Assembly (NCBI GenBank): GCA_903868375.1
Contig: CAIPVD010000184.1
Coordinates: forward strand, 1-5,833
Source: an uncultured delta proteobacterium
GTDB lineage: Bacteria > UBA10199 > GCA-002796325 > 1-14-0-20-49-13
DNA: 5,833 nt
Reading direction: 5' to 3'
The notes beneath the pieces are model-generated. The model saw nothing but the letters and a program-made list of their open reading frames with translations, was not told the DNA's origin and ran no database searches. Each line of letters opens with the position of its first letter. The first letter of the stretch is position 1. This document shows, in pieces, positions 5,263 to 5,833 of the stretch. Both the position numbers and the translations under genes were made by a program.

Positions 5263-5833
5263 ATTCGATCATTTCCCAGATCTCTTTTTTCCGTTTTCTT
5301 TCCGTTGTGACTATTTCGCGGTTCAATTTATCCTGAAATTCGCGTGCCGAATGATGCCCGCCAAGTTTTAAAAGATGGTTTCTGGATGCGACTTCTATGA
5401 TCGCGGCCAGGTTCCGGCCAGGCCGGACGGGTATCTGTATGAACGGAAGGCGAACGTCCAGGATCGTATATTTTTTTTCATCGACGCCAAGTCTGTCGTA
5501 TTCGGCGCCGGGGTCCCATTCGTGCAGCTCGACCGCAAGCTCGATCACCTTCTTATCACGAACGGCGGAGATACCGAAAAGGTCGCGTATGTTTATAATC
5601 CCTAGCCCGCGCACTTCCAAGTGGTACTTGATTATTTCCGAGCCGGAGCCATGGAGGGTAGATGGCGGTTTTTTCTTTATGTTCACGATATCGTCGGCGA
5701 CCAGCCTGTGGCCGCGAAGCACAAGGTCCAAAGCCAGTTCGCTCTTACCGACACCGCTTTTGCCGATGATGAGAATGCCGATCCCGAAGACGTCCATCAG
5801 GACGCCGTGGATCGTGGTGGATGCCATCAGCGA
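5261..5833 (-). CDS. hprK: HPr kinase/phosphorylase, C-terminal catalytic part (5' end outside the window)
   Basis: HprK phosphorylates HPr on its regulatory serine using ATP (or pyrophosphate in some species) and can reverse the reaction. The frame stays open to the window edge, giving 191 codons that match the C-terminal kinase domain; the usual N-terminal domain of about 130 residues must lie beyond 5833. Counting from the first visible codon: IHGVLMDVFGIG (8-19), the Walker A loop GKSGVGKS (24-31), LVADDIV (44-50) with the acidic catalytic pair, the HPrK signature LEVRGLGIINIRDLFG (72-87), and IPVRPGRNLAAIIEVA (134-149) with the Arg-containing phosphorylase loop. All expected catalytic elements in this part are present. 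The methionine at 5827 is internal, not the start. The stop overlaps the ribosome site of the EIIA gene, and the substrate HPr is encoded two genes downstream, so the genes probably form one operon. Confidence 0.96.
   Translation of the reverse strand, partial: SLMASTTIHGVLMDVFGIGILIIGKSGVGKSELALDLVLRGHRLVADDIVNIKKKPPSTLHGSGSEIIKYHLEVRGLGIINIRDLFGISAVRDKKVIELAVELHEWDPGAEYDRLGVDEKKYTILDVRLPFIQIPVRPGRNLAAIIEVASRNHLLKLGGHHSAREFQDKLNREIVTTERKRKKEIWEMIE

Noticed and set aside
4902..5336. 144-codon plus-strand open frame opposite the EIIA and hprK genes
   Set aside because: It spans two clearly coding minus-strand genes and shows no motif of its own.
5471..5478. Run of eight A on the minus strand in hprK as a slippage or frameshift site
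   Set aside because: The reading frame continues through conserved HPrK sequence on both sides, so no frameshift is needed; the run encodes part of a Glu-Lys-Lys stretch.
1..5833. CRISPR arrays, tRNA or rRNA genes, insertion sequences
   Set aside because: No regularly spaced long repeats, tRNA cloverleaf or rRNA-like sequence, or transposase coding was seen on either strand.

Overview
The window looks bacterial. It has mid-range GC (near 50% by eye), tight gene spacing and Shine-Dalgarno sites, and every gene reads on the minus strand. Transcription therefore runs from position 5833 toward position 1. HPr kinase, a mannose-type EIIA, HPr and Enzyme I appear with no sugar permease between them, and the S-adenosylhomocysteinase is of the short archaeal/Thermotoga-like form. 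I infer a non-enteric, probably Gram-negative lineage of the deltaproteobacterial or candidate-phylum kind. The phylum cannot be fixed from this sequence alone.

Layout in transcription order: the 3' part of hprK (5833-5261, 5' end outside the window); a mannose-family PTS EIIA (5245-4838); ptsH/HPr (4838-4566, overlapping the EIIA stop by one base); a 142-bp gap rich in inverted repeats with a perfect TATAAT box; ptsI/Enzyme I (4423-2648); a 104-bp gap with a good sigma70-type promoter, a four-copy 9-bp tandem repeat and a strong ribosome binding site; metK (2543-1371); ahcY (1360-104); and the first 23 codons of a likely response-regulator receiver gene (71-1, running out of the window). No stretch over 300 bp lacks a gene.

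Two functional blocks are joined. The first is a PTS phosphorelay: PEP to Enzyme I to HPr to EIIA, with HprK adding a second, ATP-dependent control on HPr Ser48. With no EIIB or EIIC visible it looks regulatory rather than a transporter. The second is the activated methyl cycle: MetK makes S-adenosylmethionine, and AhcY clears the S-adenosylhomocysteine left by methyltransferases. The metK promoter suggests this block can be expressed alone, but I see no terminator after ptsI, so read-through from the pts genes is possible.

The protein families are well known. The less ordinary material lies in the two larger gaps: nested inverted repeats and a competing hairpin ahead of ptsI, and the phased 9-bp repeats in the metK leader. 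I did not find a clearly new biological system.
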